The notes below the pieces were generated by a model. It saw only the letters and a list, made by a program, of their open reading frames with translations. It was not told the DNA's origin and ran no database searches. The position numbers and the translations under genes are program-made. DNA of 64,000 nucleotides. Origin: Marinobacter adhaerens HP15 (GTDB lineage Bacteria > Pseudomonadota > Gammaproteobacteria > Pseudomonadales > Oleiphilaceae). The DNA is taken from positions 1,612,001-1,676,000 of the forward strand of contig NC_017506.1 of NCBI RefSeq assembly GCF_000166295.1. Direction: 5' to 3'. This document shows, in pieces, positions 38,072 through 46,953 of the stretch. The stretch's first letter is position 1. Every line of letters begins with the position of its first letter.

Positions 38072-38657
38072 CCCATTCAATCACCCGGGTGGCCAGTTCG
38101 CTGCCCGCGGTACCGAAGGCCTCAACAATCTGGTCAACGGATGTGCCTGAGGCCGGCTCTACGATCCGGATGCTGCGAGTACACAGGGTGGCCCTGGAGC
38201 GGTCGTGAATCATCTGCAGGTGCAGCTCAATGACCACCTCCGGTCCGGATTCCGGGATTTGCGAATGAAACCCCGAGAGTTCGGTGACCAGGGTCAACTC
38301 AGCCTGTGCCGGATTGGTGTCGGTAATGACGTTTGTGTAGGCACCACTCTGACGAAGGCTATTGACCAGTGTGTCCCGAACCACCACTGGCCCGGTGTCC
38401 CTCCAGCGTGTTCCCTCATAGGCCCGGAACTCACTGGGTGCGGGCTTGGCCAGAATCCGCGATCCGGCTAAAGGCTCTGATGCGTAGGGCGTGTCCACGC
38501 GAAGCGATGCCATAACGGGTTGCCCGACCGCCGGTACCGCCCGAACCACAGCCAGGTCCATAACCCTCGGTGGCTCCGGGTTCGGAAACACCGTGCAGCC
38601 ACTGCTGAGGGCAGCACCGAGGAGGAGCGTCAGGTTCCTGATTGACCTCAATGTCAC
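38004..38657 (-). CDS. ABC-type lipid transport auxiliary lipoprotein (PqiC-like)
   Basis: The 217-residue protein has a lipoprotein signal peptide (LTLLLGAALSSGC, lipidated Cys at about residue 21) and the ABC_trans_aux pattern, including VMDLAVVRAV near residue 33, RWRDTGPVVVRDTLVNSLRQ and LTLVTELSGFHSQI. These outer-membrane lipoproteins assist MCE/Mla-type phospholipid transport, like PqiC. The GTG start overlaps the stop of the MCE gene by four bases, so it is the last gene of the transport operon. Its 3' end runs 68 bases antisense into pgsA. Confidence 0.88.
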   Translation of the reverse strand: MTLRSIRNLTLLLGAALSSGCTVFPNPEPPRVMDLAVVRAVPAVGQPVMASLRVDTPYASEPLAGSRILAKPAPSEFRAYEGTRWRDTGPVVVRDTLVNSLRQSGAYTNVITDTNPAQAELTLVTELSGFHSQIPESGPEVVIELHLQMIHDRSRATLCTRSIRIVEPASGTSVDQIVEAFGTAGSELATRVIEWARTCDYPSELRPSPETDPPRQP

Positions 38658-39592
38658 TGTGCCATCTCCTTCATGGTTTCGTTGCCGAACAGAGTGCCTG
38701 TGGGGTCCTGCTCCAGGCGGTGCGTAAACTGATTCAGGCTACGCAGGGTTGCCCGGAGCTCCCGTAGCGCGGGCGCCAACTCTCCCATACCCTGCAGCCC
38801 GGCATCCATCGCCCCCTGGTTGTTTCGGGTCAACTCATCAATTCGCTCCATGGTGGTGGTCATTACCGCGAGCGCTTGGTCCATGGATTGCAGAACCCGC
38901 TGGCCATCGTTTTGCAGCAGTTCGTTGGCGTTATCCGAAACGTTGGACACTTTGATCGCAGCTTCTTCAGCGCGAATGGCGGCGGCATCGAATTGTTCGA
39001 GCAGGGCGATCAGCTGGTCCCGGCGGTCGAGCAGGGCGTCTGTGGCTTCCCGTGTGTTTTCCAGGATGGCCGATGCGTTGTCGATGTTGTCAGCCGATAA
39101 CAGCGCCGTCGCGCTGGTAAGCAGCTGGTCGGCTTTGGCCAGGAGTTGCTCGCCGTTGGAAAGCAGGCTGGTGAACGCCGAGGGCTCGGCAATGATCACC
39201 GGCGGGTTGTCCTCGTCACCTTGCAACGCGGGTTTGTCCGGGCTTCCACCACTGAACTGCACGCTCATGCTACCGGTGATGTTGGCGAGCACCAGGCCGG
39301 CTTTCGTGTTCTCCCGAATGGGAACCGACTGATCCACCCGAACCAGAACCCGCACATGGCCGGGATTGTCCGGGTCCAGCTTCATCTCCACCACATCACC
39401 AATCTGAACGCCGCTGTAAAGCACAGGGTTACCTTCGGACAGGCCGCCGACGGCGTGATCGAACACAATCTCGTAGTAGCCCCATTCCCGATCGGCGGAG
39501 GATTTCGCCAGCCACAGAGAAAAGATCAAGGCGGCCGCAAAGGCCAGGATGGTAAACAGGCCAATGATCAGGTGGTGGGCCCTTGGCTCCAT
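38654..39592 (-). CDS. MCE-domain lipid transport protein (MlaD-like)
   Basis: The 312-residue protein has one N-terminal membrane anchor (LIIGLFTILAFAAALIFSLW, about residues 8-27), one MCE/MlaD domain (about 40-118; VGGLSEGNPVLYSGVQIGDV and VRVRVDQSVPIRENTKAG-like strands) and a long helical C-terminal part (about 140-300). This resembles the anchored periplasmic hexamer component that shuttles phospholipids between membranes. It sits between the ATPase and lipoprotein genes. The extended coiled C-terminus suggests the longer, needle-like MCE type rather than short MlaD. Confidence 0.9.
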   Translation of the reverse strand: MEPRAHHLIIGLFTILAFAAALIFSLWLAKSSADREWGYYEIVFDHAVGGLSEGNPVLYSGVQIGDVVEMKLDPDNPGHVRVLVRVDQSVPIRENTKAGLVLANITGSMSVQFSGGSPDKPALQGDEDNPPVIIAEPSAFTSLLSNGEQLLAKADQLLTSATALLSADNIDNASAILENTREATDALLDRRDQLIALLEQFDAAAIRAEEAAIKVSNVSDNANELLQNDGQRVLQSMDQALAVMTTTMERIDELTRNNQGAMDAGLQGMGELAPALRELRATLRSLNQFTHRLEQDPTGTLFGNETMKEMAQ

Positions 39593-39594
39593 GG

Positions 39595-40434
39595 TTACTG
39601 CTCCTGATTCCGTTTTTCCAGATGATCCCTGAATGCGTAACTCGCTGCCCGGCCACGGGGCCCGTTAAAGTAGTCCTGGACCCAATCGTCCTCCGTGGCG
39701 GCGACCTTTTCCAGCGTATCAGCTACCAGCACCTTGCGCTGTGACAGTACCGCAACCCTGTCACAGGTTGAGTACAGGGTGTCCAGATCATGGGTGACCA
39801 GAAACACCGTCAGCCCCAGCGCATCCCGCAGCGTGACGATGAGTCTGTCGAAGGCGGCTGCGCCAATCGGGTCCAGCCCCGCGGTGGGCTCATCCAGGAA
39901 CAGTATCTCAGGATCAAGGGCCAGGGCCCGTGCCAGGCTTGCGCGTTTCACCATACCGCCGGAAAGCTCGGACGGATACCGAACCGCTGCGTCAGGCGAT
40001 AACCCGGTCAGCGCCAGCTTCATGCGCGCCAGCTTTTCCGCTTCTGGCCGTTTCAGGCCCGCGTGCTCGATCAGCGGAACGGCGATATTCTCCTGCAGGT
40101 TCAGGGACGTAAACAGGGCGCCCCCCTGGAACAGCACACCGAAGCGCTGCTCTATGCGCGAACGCGCCCGTGCCGAAAGCTGGATAAGATCCTCGCCAAA
40201 TACCCGGATGTGGCCAGAGGCTGGCGTATTCAGGCCGACGATGCTGCGCAAAAGTACCGTCTTGCCAGTACCGGAACCGCCGACCACGCCCAGAATTTCA
40301 CCCCGCAGAAGATCCAGGTCCAGATCCTCGTGGACAATGTGATCGCCAAAGCGGTTGCACAGGTCCCGCACCTCAATGACTGGCTCATTGCTTGTTTGAG
40401 GATTTGGAGACGCTGCCATATCTGCCATGATCAC
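39595..40434 (-). CDS. ABC transporter ATPase of the MCE system (MlaF-like)
   Basis: The 279-residue ATPase has Walker A VVGGSGTGKTVLLRS (about residues 48-62), ABC signature LSGGMVKRASLARAL (about 150-164) and Walker B EILFLDEPTAGLDP. It powers the phospholipid transport complex with the STAS-permease, MCE protein and lipoprotein. The start is GTG at 40434 (4-base overlap with the permease stop) or ATG 6 bases later. The order permease-ATPase-MCE-lipoprotein fits the Mla/Mce cassette. Confidence 0.94.
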   Translation of the reverse strand: MIMADMAASPNPQTSNEPVIEVRDLCNRFGDHIVHEDLDLDLLRGEILGVVGGSGTGKTVLLRSIVGLNTPASGHIRVFGEDLIQLSARARSRIEQRFGVLFQGGALFTSLNLQENIAVPLIEHAGLKRPEAEKLARMKLALTGLSPDAAVRYPSELSGGMVKRASLARALALDPEILFLDEPTAGLDPIGAAAFDRLIVTLRDALGLTVFLVTHDLDTLYSTCDRVAVLSQRKVLVADTLEKVAATEDDWVQDYFNGPRGRAASYAFRDHLEKRNQEQ

Positions 40435-41597
40435 CAGCCCATTTCCATAAAGAATAGTGCAGCAATGGAATCCAGCAGAATCACCATGAAGATCGACTGA
40501 ACCACGCTGGAGGTGGTGTGCTCACCCACCGATTGGGCGCTGCCCGCCACCTTGAAGCCTTCCAGGCAGCCAATCACCGCAATCAGGAAGGCAAAGATCG
40601 GCGCCTTAACAATGCCCACAACGAAATGCTGAAGGGCGATATCCCGCTCAACGATGGCCATGAACTGCGTCGGCGTTATATCCAGCACCAGCGCACAGAC
40701 CATGGCGCCGCCCACCATACCCGAGATCATCCCCACGAAGGTGAGAATGGGCAGGCTCACCATCATGGCCATTACCCGGGGCAGCACGAGCAGTTCAATG
40801 GGGTTCAGGCCCAGGGTGCGGATGGCATCCAGCTCCTCGTTAACCTTCATGGCGCCAATGTGGGCGGTGAACGCGCTGGCGGTTCGGCCGGCCAGAAGGA
40901 TCGCGGCCAGCAGCACCCCGAATTCCCGCAGGAAGGAAAACGCCACCAGGTTCACCGTGTAAATGGTGGCGCCGAAATCGTCCAGCACGGTTGCACCCAG
41001 AAAAGCCACCACAGCGCCCACCAGAAAAGTCAGCAGTGCCACGATAGGCAGGGCATTCAGGCCGGTGTCATGAACCGCAGCCACAAAGGGCGTCATCCGC
41101 CAGCGCCAGGGCCGGGGAAGGTTCCAGGCCAGGGTGCCGAGGGTCTGGCCAATAAAGCCCACAAGGATCCACAGCAGCCGGAAGATGCTTTCCACCTTCT
41201 GGCCGGTTCCGGTCACAAAGCTCCACACGAGGGAAGGCGAGCGCCGATCCGCCTCAGGCTGATTTTTCATGGCCTCGCAAACAGCAGCAATCAGGGCGGA
41301 TGTTTCCCGGGGTAATTCGCTATCGGCCGAGGCGGCTTCGAGCAAACGTTCTGGGCCGATCAGGGAGGCCAGTTGTGAGGCGCCGGCGGTATCAATCCGC
41401 GTCAGCCCCGAGAGGTTGATCGACAGTTTAATCAAATCCCTGGAGGACATGGATGACGCCAGGGACGACAGAGACCGGTAATGGCTCAACAGCCAGTCGC
41501 CGTTCACACTCAGAGTGCCGGCTTCAACGCTGACGGATCCGGGGCTGGACGTCGGTTGTTGTGGATTGGTCTGTTCGGATGAATCAGGACTGGGCAC
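40431..41597 (-). CDS. ABC lipid transport permease with STAS domain (MlaE-like)
   Basis: The 388-residue protein has an N-terminal STAS domain of ~90 residues (LSVNGDWLLSHYRSL, LSGLTRIDTAGASQLASLIG) and a C-terminal MlaE/YrbE permease with about five or six membrane helices (LPIVALLTFLVGAVVAFLGA, GAMKVNEELDAIRTLGLNPI, VGMISGMVGGAMVCALVLD). In E. coli the STAS component (MlaB) is a separate protein; here it is fused. The frame is open up to 41804, but that extension carries the tRNA promoter, so I chose the GTG at 41597. The true start is not certain, since its ribosome-binding site is weak. Confidence 0.85.
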   Translation of the reverse strand: MPSPDSSEQTNPQQPTSSPGSVSVEAGTLSVNGDWLLSHYRSLSSLASSMSSRDLIKLSINLSGLTRIDTAGASQLASLIGPERLLEAASADSELPRETSALIAAVCEAMKNQPEADRRSPSLVWSFVTGTGQKVESIFRLLWILVGFIGQTLGTLAWNLPRPWRWRMTPFVAAVHDTGLNALPIVALLTFLVGAVVAFLGATVLDDFGATIYTVNLVAFSFLREFGVLLAAILLAGRTASAFTAHIGAMKVNEELDAIRTLGLNPIELLVLPRVMAMMVSLPILTFVGMISGMVGGAMVCALVLDITPTQFMAIVERDIALQHFVVGIVKAPIFAFLIAVIGCLEGFKVAGSAQSVGEHTTSSVVQSIFMVILLDSIAALFFMEMGW

Positions 41598-41755
41598 GTT
41601 CTGTCGAATCCCTGAGTGATTTTGCCTGCCAATCCCTAGCTTAAAGAGTGCGGGGGATCTCTGCCAGTGACGAAGCTGCATGTTTGCATGCTGCCGCGCA
41701 ATTGGCCAAACTTTGCCCACAATCTCCAGTAAAACAAAAACTTGATAAAAAACTA

Positions 41756-41783
41756 TTGACGCCCGAACGGTAATCCGTAGAAT
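41756..41783 (+). promoter_or_regulatory. Sigma-70 promoter for tRNA-Gly-tRNA-Cys
   Basis: TTGACG, 16-base spacer, TAGAAT, with a GC-rich segment and TSS region before the first tRNA at 41822. It lies 159 bases past the start of the divergent MlaE gene. Confidence 0.75.
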
Positions 41784-41821
41784 ACGCAGCCGTTGACGAG
41801 GCAATGCCCCGGAAACAAAGA

Positions 41822-41897
41822 GCGGGAATAGCTCAGTTGGTAGAGCACAACCTTGCCAAGGTTGGGGTCGCGAGTTCGAATCTCGTTTCCCGCTCCA
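41822..41897 (+). tRNA. tRNA-Gly (anticodon GCC)
   Basis: A 76-base tRNA with encoded CCA. Acceptor GCGGGAA pairs with TTCCCGC; D-loop AGCTCAGTTGGTAGAGC; anticodon loop CTTGCCAAG gives GCC; T-arm GAGTTCGAATCTC. It is followed by tRNA-Cys after 60 bases. Confidence 0.97.
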
Positions 41898-41957
41898 ATT
41901 TCAAGTCTCTCATTGCCCACCTGAGAGCACAAAGATCCGATCCCTTCGATCTTTTCC

Positions 41958-42031
41958 GGCGCGGTGGCAGAGTGGTTATGCAGCGGACTGCAACTCCGTG
42001 TACGCCGGTTCGATTCCGACCCGCGCCTCCA
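41958..42031 (+). tRNA. tRNA-Cys (anticodon GCA)
   Basis: A 74-base tRNA with encoded CCA. Acceptor GGCGCGG pairs with CCGCGCC; anticodon loop ACTGCAACT gives GCA, as expected for Cys; T-arm CGGTTCGATTCCG. In E. coli glyW-cysT is followed by leuZ; no tRNA-Leu is present in the 168 bases that follow here. Confidence 0.97.
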
Positions 42032-42199
42032 TTATTTTTCCTTCTTTCTATCATTTCAGCTTCAGGCCAGATTCGTCTCGCTGTGCAGCAAATGTCCGAT
42101 CATCTGGCGCCTCAACACCCTGATATGCTTCAATGACTTGTATCTTGTCAGACCAGCCACCACGGCTGTCTGCTGTATCTCGGTGCGTGGTCGAAAATA

Positions 42200-43915
42200 A
42201 TGAAAACAGACGAACAGAAGGTCAAACGCAGGCGTTCCGGCCTTCGTGGCCGACAGCTGGAGCCCACTGTGCTGTCGGGGCTTCGGGAACTGATCGGTGA
42301 CGAACGCGTTGATTCGTCATTGCGTCATCGCGATCGACTGATCGAGCACCTGCATCTGATTCAGGATGCCGACGGCTACCTCTCCATGGCCCGTCTGCGG
42401 GCCCTTGCGTCTTTCATGAACCTGCCCATGGCCGACGTTTATGAAACGGCCACGTTCTACGCACACTTCGATGTTGTTCACGATGAACAAACGCCGCCAC
42501 CGGCAATCACCCTGAGGGTCTGCGATTCGCTCTCCTGCCAACTGGCGGGTGCAAGCGCACTCCATAAAACACTGGCTGACGGGACTGACCCTGCCCAGGT
42601 GCGTGTGGTTCACGCGCCTTGCATGGGCCGCTGCGATACGGCGCCCGTGGTGGCCGTGGGGCACCATCACGTGGGCAACGCGACTGCCGAAACGGTTGGC
42701 GCCGCAGTGGAACAACAGCAGGTGCAACCCGACGAGATTCATTGGCAAAAGCTGGCGGATTACCGCTCCGCGGGTGGCTACCAGTTACTGAAGGATTGCC
42801 GCGAGGGCCGGGTTACCGTTGATTCCCTTGCGGAAGAGCTGGAGCACGCCGGCTTGCGGGGCCTCGGCGGCGCCGGATTCCCCACCTATCGCAAATGGCA
42901 GGCCGTGCGAGCCGAACCCGGGCCACGTTACGCGGTGATTAACGCGGATGAGGGAGAGCCTGGCACGTTCAAGGATCGCTATTACCTCGAACGTGAACCC
43001 CACGGATTCCTGGAGGGCGCCCTGGTCAGTGCCTGGGCGGTTGAGGCTCAGGCTCTGTACATCTACCTCCGGGACGAGTATCCCGGCCTCCTTGTTGTGC
43101 TGAAAGACGCCATTGCCGAATTGGAAACTGCCGGCATCGTAGAACCGGGCTTTGTGATCCTGCGCCGTGGTGCCGGTGCTTACATTTGCGGCGAGGAATC
43201 GGCCCTGATCGAGTCTCTGGAAGGAAAACCCGGCAAGCCCCGCCACCGCCCGCCTTTTGTGGCCCAGAAAGGCCTGTTTGGTCAGCCCACCCTGGTCAAC
43301 AACGTCGAGACCGTTTACTGGATCCCTCGCATTCACGCCCAGGGCGCCGAGTGGTATGCGAGCCAGGGGCGGCATGGTCGTAAAGGGCTTCGAAGCTTTT
43401 CGGTCTCCGGCCGGGTGGCTCGCCCCGGCGTTCATGTTGCGCCTGCAGGAGTCACCCTTAATGAGCTCATTGAGGAGTACTGCGGCGGCATGGCTGAAGG
43501 TCATCGCCTCGTGGCTTACCTTCCCGGCGGCGCTTCCGGCGGCATACTGCCGGCCAGCAAAGCCGATATTCCACTGGATTTCGACACCCTGCAGGAACAC
43601 GGCTGCTTCATCGGTTCGGCCGCTGTGATTGTTCTGTCGGATCAGGACGATCTGCAAGCCGCGGCCGCCAACCTTTTGGGCTTCTTTGCGGACGAATCCT
43701 GCGGGCAGTGCACGCCCTGCCGTGTGGGTACTGAAAAAATGCTGACGCTGCTGGAGCGGGATACCTGGGATGAACAGACGCTCCAGCAACTGGCCGCCGT
43801 GATGGCCGATGCGTCCATCTGTGGTCTTGGCCAGGCCGCCCCCAATCCGGTGCTGAGCCTGCTGCGGGATTTTCGCAGCGAACTGGCCAGCCAAAACCTG
43901 ATCGCCAAGGGGTAG
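42200..43915 (+). CDS. NAD-dependent formate dehydrogenase, fused NuoE-NuoF-like subunit
   Basis: The 571-residue protein fuses a NuoE-like domain (about residues 20-165) to a NuoF-like domain (about 180-565). The first holds a [2Fe-2S] site, CDSLSC and CMGRC. The second has the FMN loop GLRGLGGAGFPTYRKW, NADEGEPGTFKDR, GAGAYICGEESALIESLEG and the [4Fe-4S] set CGQCTPC with a fourth Cys in ICGLG. It takes electrons from the molybdenum subunit to NAD+. FdsG and FdsB are usually separate; here one gene does both, HoxF-style. The molybdenum subunit starts ten bases downstream. Confidence 0.9.
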   Translation: MKTDEQKVKRRRSGLRGRQLEPTVLSGLRELIGDERVDSSLRHRDRLIEHLHLIQDADGYLSMARLRALASFMNLPMADVYETATFYAHFDVVHDEQTPPPAITLRVCDSLSCQLAGASALHKTLADGTDPAQVRVVHAPCMGRCDTAPVVAVGHHHVGNATAETVGAAVEQQQVQPDEIHWQKLADYRSAGGYQLLKDCREGRVTVDSLAEELEHAGLRGLGGAGFPTYRKWQAVRAEPGPRYAVINADEGEPGTFKDRYYLEREPHGFLEGALVSAWAVEAQALYIYLRDEYPGLLVVLKDAIAELETAGIVEPGFVILRRGAGAYICGEESALIESLEGKPGKPRHRPPFVAQKGLFGQPTLVNNVETVYWIPRIHAQGAEWYASQGRHGRKGLRSFSVSGRVARPGVHVAPAGVTLNELIEEYCGGMAEGHRLVAYLPGGASGGILPASKADIPLDFDTLQEHGCFIGSAAVIVLSDQDDLQAAAANLLGFFADESCGQCTPCRVGTEKMLTLLERDTWDEQTLQQLAAVMADASICGLGQAAPNPVLSLLRDFRSELASQNLIAKG

Positions 43916-43925
43916 GGAGGCAGCC

Positions 43926-46817
43926 ATGAGCGAACCGAAAACAGCCATGAGTGATTCCAGTACAAGTTTTACCCTCACCCTCGACGACGTGGAGGTTCAG
44001 GCTTACCCCGGCGAAACCCTCTGGCAGGTCGCCAAGCGAGCCGGAGAAATCATCCCGCACCTGTGCTTCAAAGACGCGCCGGGCTACCGTGCCGATGGCA
44101 ATTGTCGGGCCTGCATGGTGGAAGTCGAAGGCGAGCGGGTGCTCGCCGCAAGCTGCATTCGGGAAGCTGCGCCCGGCATGGTTGTGCGAAGCGCTGGCTC
44201 TTCGCGTGTTCAGGCAGCCCGCAAAGGGGTTCTCGAATTACTGCTGGCCGACCAGCCTGAGCGAGAAAGCAGTCCCGATCGGTCCAGCCATTTGTGGGAC
44301 ACGGCGGACCAGCTGGCCATCGATGCCGCTGCCGTGCGCCAGCGCCTGCCGGCACGTTCAGACCGGGACGGGCCCACGGTACACCACGTTGAACCCCGCT
44401 CCGATTCACTGCCTCACGCCGGGGGCCATGACGCCACCCATTCGGCCATGAACGTGAATCTGGACGCCTGCATCACCTGCGGCTTGTGCGAGCGGGCCTG
44501 TCGGGAAGTGCAGGGCAACGACGTGATTGGCCTGGCACATCGCGGCGCCGCTTCGAAAGTCATCTTTGATTTTGATGACCCCATGGGCGACAGCACCTGC
44601 GTTGCCTGCGGCGAATGCGTGCAGGCCTGCCCGACGGGCGCGCTCATGCCCGCCACCCTGATGGATGCCCGGGGCCGCGGAGACTCCGCCACGGCCGACC
44701 GCACGGTGGATTCCGTTTGCCCCTATTGTGGCGTGGGCTGCCAACTCACCTATCACGTGAGAGACGAGCCTGCGAGTGCCCAGTCAGGAGCGGGCGAGCA
44801 GCGAGGGCGTATTCTCTTTGTGGAGGGTAAAGACGGCCCCTCCAACCAGGGCAGGCTGTGCGTGAAAGGCCGCTTCGGGTTTGATTATCCGTCCCACCCG
44901 GCGCGGCTAACCCGGCCACTGATTCGCCGGGAGGGCGTTCCCAAAGGGCTCGATCCACACTTTGATCCGGCGAATCCGTTGACCCATTTCCGGGAAGCAA
45001 GCTGGGAAGAGGCACTGGAACTGGCGGCAACTGGATTAACCACACTGAAAGACCACCACGGCCCCAGCGCGCTGGCCGGCTTTGGCAGCGCCAAGTGCTC
45101 CAACGAAGAAGCCTGGCTGTTCCAGAAGCTGGTGCGCACCGGTTTCGGCTCCAACCACGTGGACCACTGCACCCGGCTCTGCCACGCCAGCTCCGTCGCA
45201 GCGCTGATGGAGTGCCTGGGGTCAGGCGCGGTAACTGCCTCCTTCATGCAGGCGCTCCAGGCAGACGTGGTAATTCTCACCGGCTGCAACCCGGCGGTGA
45301 ATCACCCCGTCGCCGCTACCTACTTCAAACAGGCAGCGCGCAACGGCACCAAACTGATCATCATTGATCCCCGGGGCCAGTCGCTGGACGCCTATGCCTG
45401 GCGCAGCGTGCGTTTCTCGCCCGGTGGCGACGTATCGCTGTTCAACGCCATGCTCAATGTGATCATCAGCGAGGGGCTTTTCGACAAGACCTACATTGAT
45501 ACCCATACCGAAGGCTTCGAGGCGCTCGCGGCAAGTATCGAGGGCATGACCCCGGAAGTGATGAGCCCCGTATGCGGCGTCGACCCCGACACGATCCGGG
45601 AAGTGGCCCGCGCCTACGCTCAGGCCGAGAACGCAATGATCTTCTGGGGCATGGGCATCTCCCAACATGTGCACGGCACCGACAACGCACGCTGCCTGAT
45701 TTCACTGGCGCTTGCCTGCGGCCATACTGGTCGGCCCGGTACCGGCCTGCACCCATTGCGGGGGCAGAACAACGTGCAGGGCGCCTCCGATGCCGGCTTG
45801 ATCCCCATGGTACTGCCAGACTACCAGCCCGTCGGCGATACCCAGTTGCGAGCCGCGTTCGAAGAACTCTGGAACACCCAACTGGACCCGGAGCCGGGGC
45901 TGACCGTGGTGGAGATCATGGACGCCATCAGGGCGGGCACCATCAAGGGCATGTACATCCTGGGTGAAAACCCTGCGATGTCCGATCCGGATCTCACCCA
46001 CGCACGGGCCGCGCTTGGCGCCCTGGAGCACCTGGTGGTTCAGGATCTGTTCGTCACCGAAACCGCCCAGTTTGCCGATGTCATCCTGCCGGCGGCTGCC
46101 TGGTCAGAAAAATCCGGCACCGTCACTAACACCAACCGGCAGGTGCAAATGGGCCGGGCAGCCCTCGCGCCCCCGGGTGAAGCAAAGGCGGACTGGTGGA
46201 TTATCCAGGAAATCGCTCGGCGTTTCGGGTTGGGGTGGAACTACAGCGGCCCCGAGCAGGTGTTCGCCGAGATGAAGCAGGGCATGCACTCACTGGATCA
46301 TATCTCCTGGTCCCGGTTGGAGCGCGAAGGGTCTGTGACCTATCCGTGCCAGGCCGACGACGCGCCGGGCGATGATGTGGTCTTCGCCGATGCGTTTCCC
46401 AGGTCCGGGGGGAAAGCCAAGTTCTCTCCGGCCAGCCCCCTGCCACCCGACGAGCCGGTGGATGAGGCCTATCCCACGGTGCTGACCACCGGGCGTTTGC
46501 TGGAGCACTGGCACACGGGCGCCATGACCCGCAGAAGCCGGGTACTGGACGAGCGCGAACCCGAAGCGGCGGCATTCCTGGCGCCCTCAGAACTGGAGCG
46601 CCTGGGCGTTGCCTCTGGAGAGGAGATCCACATAGCCACCCGGCGGGGCAGCATCACTCTTACGGCGCGGGCCGATCAGACCATGCCCGAAGGCATGGTG
46701 TTCGTGCCTTTCGCGTTCGTGGAAGCAGCGGCCAACCTGCTCACCAACCCGGCTCTGGACCCCTTCGGGAAGATTCCGGAATTCAAGTACGCCGCCTGCC
46801 GGCTGACCCCGGCCTAG
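43926..46817 (+). CDS. Formate dehydrogenase, molybdopterin/FeS large subunit
   Basis: The 963-residue subunit oxidises formate to CO2 at a molybdenum bis-MGD site. Domain order: N-terminal [2Fe-2S] ferredoxin (about 12-85; HLCFKDAPGYRADGNCRACM), a segment normally holding the His-Cys cluster motif (about 100-150) that here lacks the cysteines, a pair of [4Fe-4S] sites (CITCGLCERAC, CVACGECVQAC, about 178-245), a [4Fe-4S] just before the molybdopterin domain (CPYCGVGC), and the catalytic domain. The Mo ligand is Cys419 in HCTRLCHA, followed by the conserved His420. The C-terminal MGD-binding domain is intact. The start could also be ATG 43947. Confidence 0.9.
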   Translation: MSEPKTAMSDSSTSFTLTLDDVEVQAYPGETLWQVAKRAGEIIPHLCFKDAPGYRADGNCRACMVEVEGERVLAASCIREAAPGMVVRSAGSSRVQAARKGVLELLLADQPERESSPDRSSHLWDTADQLAIDAAAVRQRLPARSDRDGPTVHHVEPRSDSLPHAGGHDATHSAMNVNLDACITCGLCERACREVQGNDVIGLAHRGAASKVIFDFDDPMGDSTCVACGECVQACPTGALMPATLMDARGRGDSATADRTVDSVCPYCGVGCQLTYHVRDEPASAQSGAGEQRGRILFVEGKDGPSNQGRLCVKGRFGFDYPSHPARLTRPLIRREGVPKGLDPHFDPANPLTHFREASWEEALELAATGLTTLKDHHGPSALAGFGSAKCSNEEAWLFQKLVRTGFGSNHVDHCTRLCHASSVAALMECLGSGAVTASFMQALQADVVILTGCNPAVNHPVAATYFKQAARNGTKLIIIDPRGQSLDAYAWRSVRFSPGGDVSLFNAMLNVIISEGLFDKTYIDTHTEGFEALAASIEGMTPEVMSPVCGVDPDTIREVARAYAQAENAMIFWGMGISQHVHGTDNARCLISLALACGHTGRPGTGLHPLRGQNNVQGASDAGLIPMVLPDYQPVGDTQLRAAFEELWNTQLDPEPGLTVVEIMDAIRAGTIKGMYILGENPAMSDPDLTHARAALGALEHLVVQDLFVTETAQFADVILPAAAWSEKSGTVTNTNRQVQMGRAALAPPGEAKADWWIIQEIARRFGLGWNYSGPEQVFAEMKQGMHSLDHISWSRLEREGSVTYPCQADDAPGDDVVFADAFPRSGGKAKFSPASPLPPDEPVDEAYPTVLTTGRLLEHWHTGAMTRRSRVLDEREPEAAAFLAPSELERLGVASGEEIHIATRRGSITLTARADQTMPEGMVFVPFAFVEAAANLLTNPALDPFGKIPEFKYAACRLTPA

Positions 46818-46843
46818 TGCCGGGCTAGTGCTGGGCTAGTGCG
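46811..46843 (+). repeat. Three tandem copies of an 11-bp repeat at the end of the formate dehydrogenase gene
   Basis: Units 46811-46821, 46822-46832 and 46833-46843 share the core GGSCTAGTGC(C/T/G), where S is C or G. The first copy contains the gene's stop codon TAG; the others repeat CTAG in the trailing region. The repeats are too few and short to be a known element; they could be a slippage product. Confidence 0.7.
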
Positions 46844-46953
46844 GGGATAGCCAAGCTTGTTCAGAACGACGCGCATTGTCGCCTCGTGTCTGTAAAGTAT
46901 CGTTGGTTGGTCTAGAATGGCGCCAAAATTCCCCGAATTCTCAGGTAGATAAA

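Noticed and set aside
41598..41804. Extra 69 codons at the N-terminus of the MlaE-like permease
   Set aside because: The stretch contains the divergent tRNA promoter and has no STAS or permease character.
41822..42031. tRNA genes as an island integration site
   Set aside because: No integrase gene, no repeated tRNA 3' fragment and no foreign genes adjoin; the neighbours are metabolic genes.
42032..42199. tRNA-Leu expected after tRNA-Cys by analogy with E. coli
   Set aside because: I see no acceptor-stem, anticodon or T-arm pattern in this segment.
42785..43978. 397-codon minus-strand open frame inside the formate dehydrogenase genes
   Set aside because: It is antisense to a NuoF-like domain with all its motifs and has no recognisable domain of its own.
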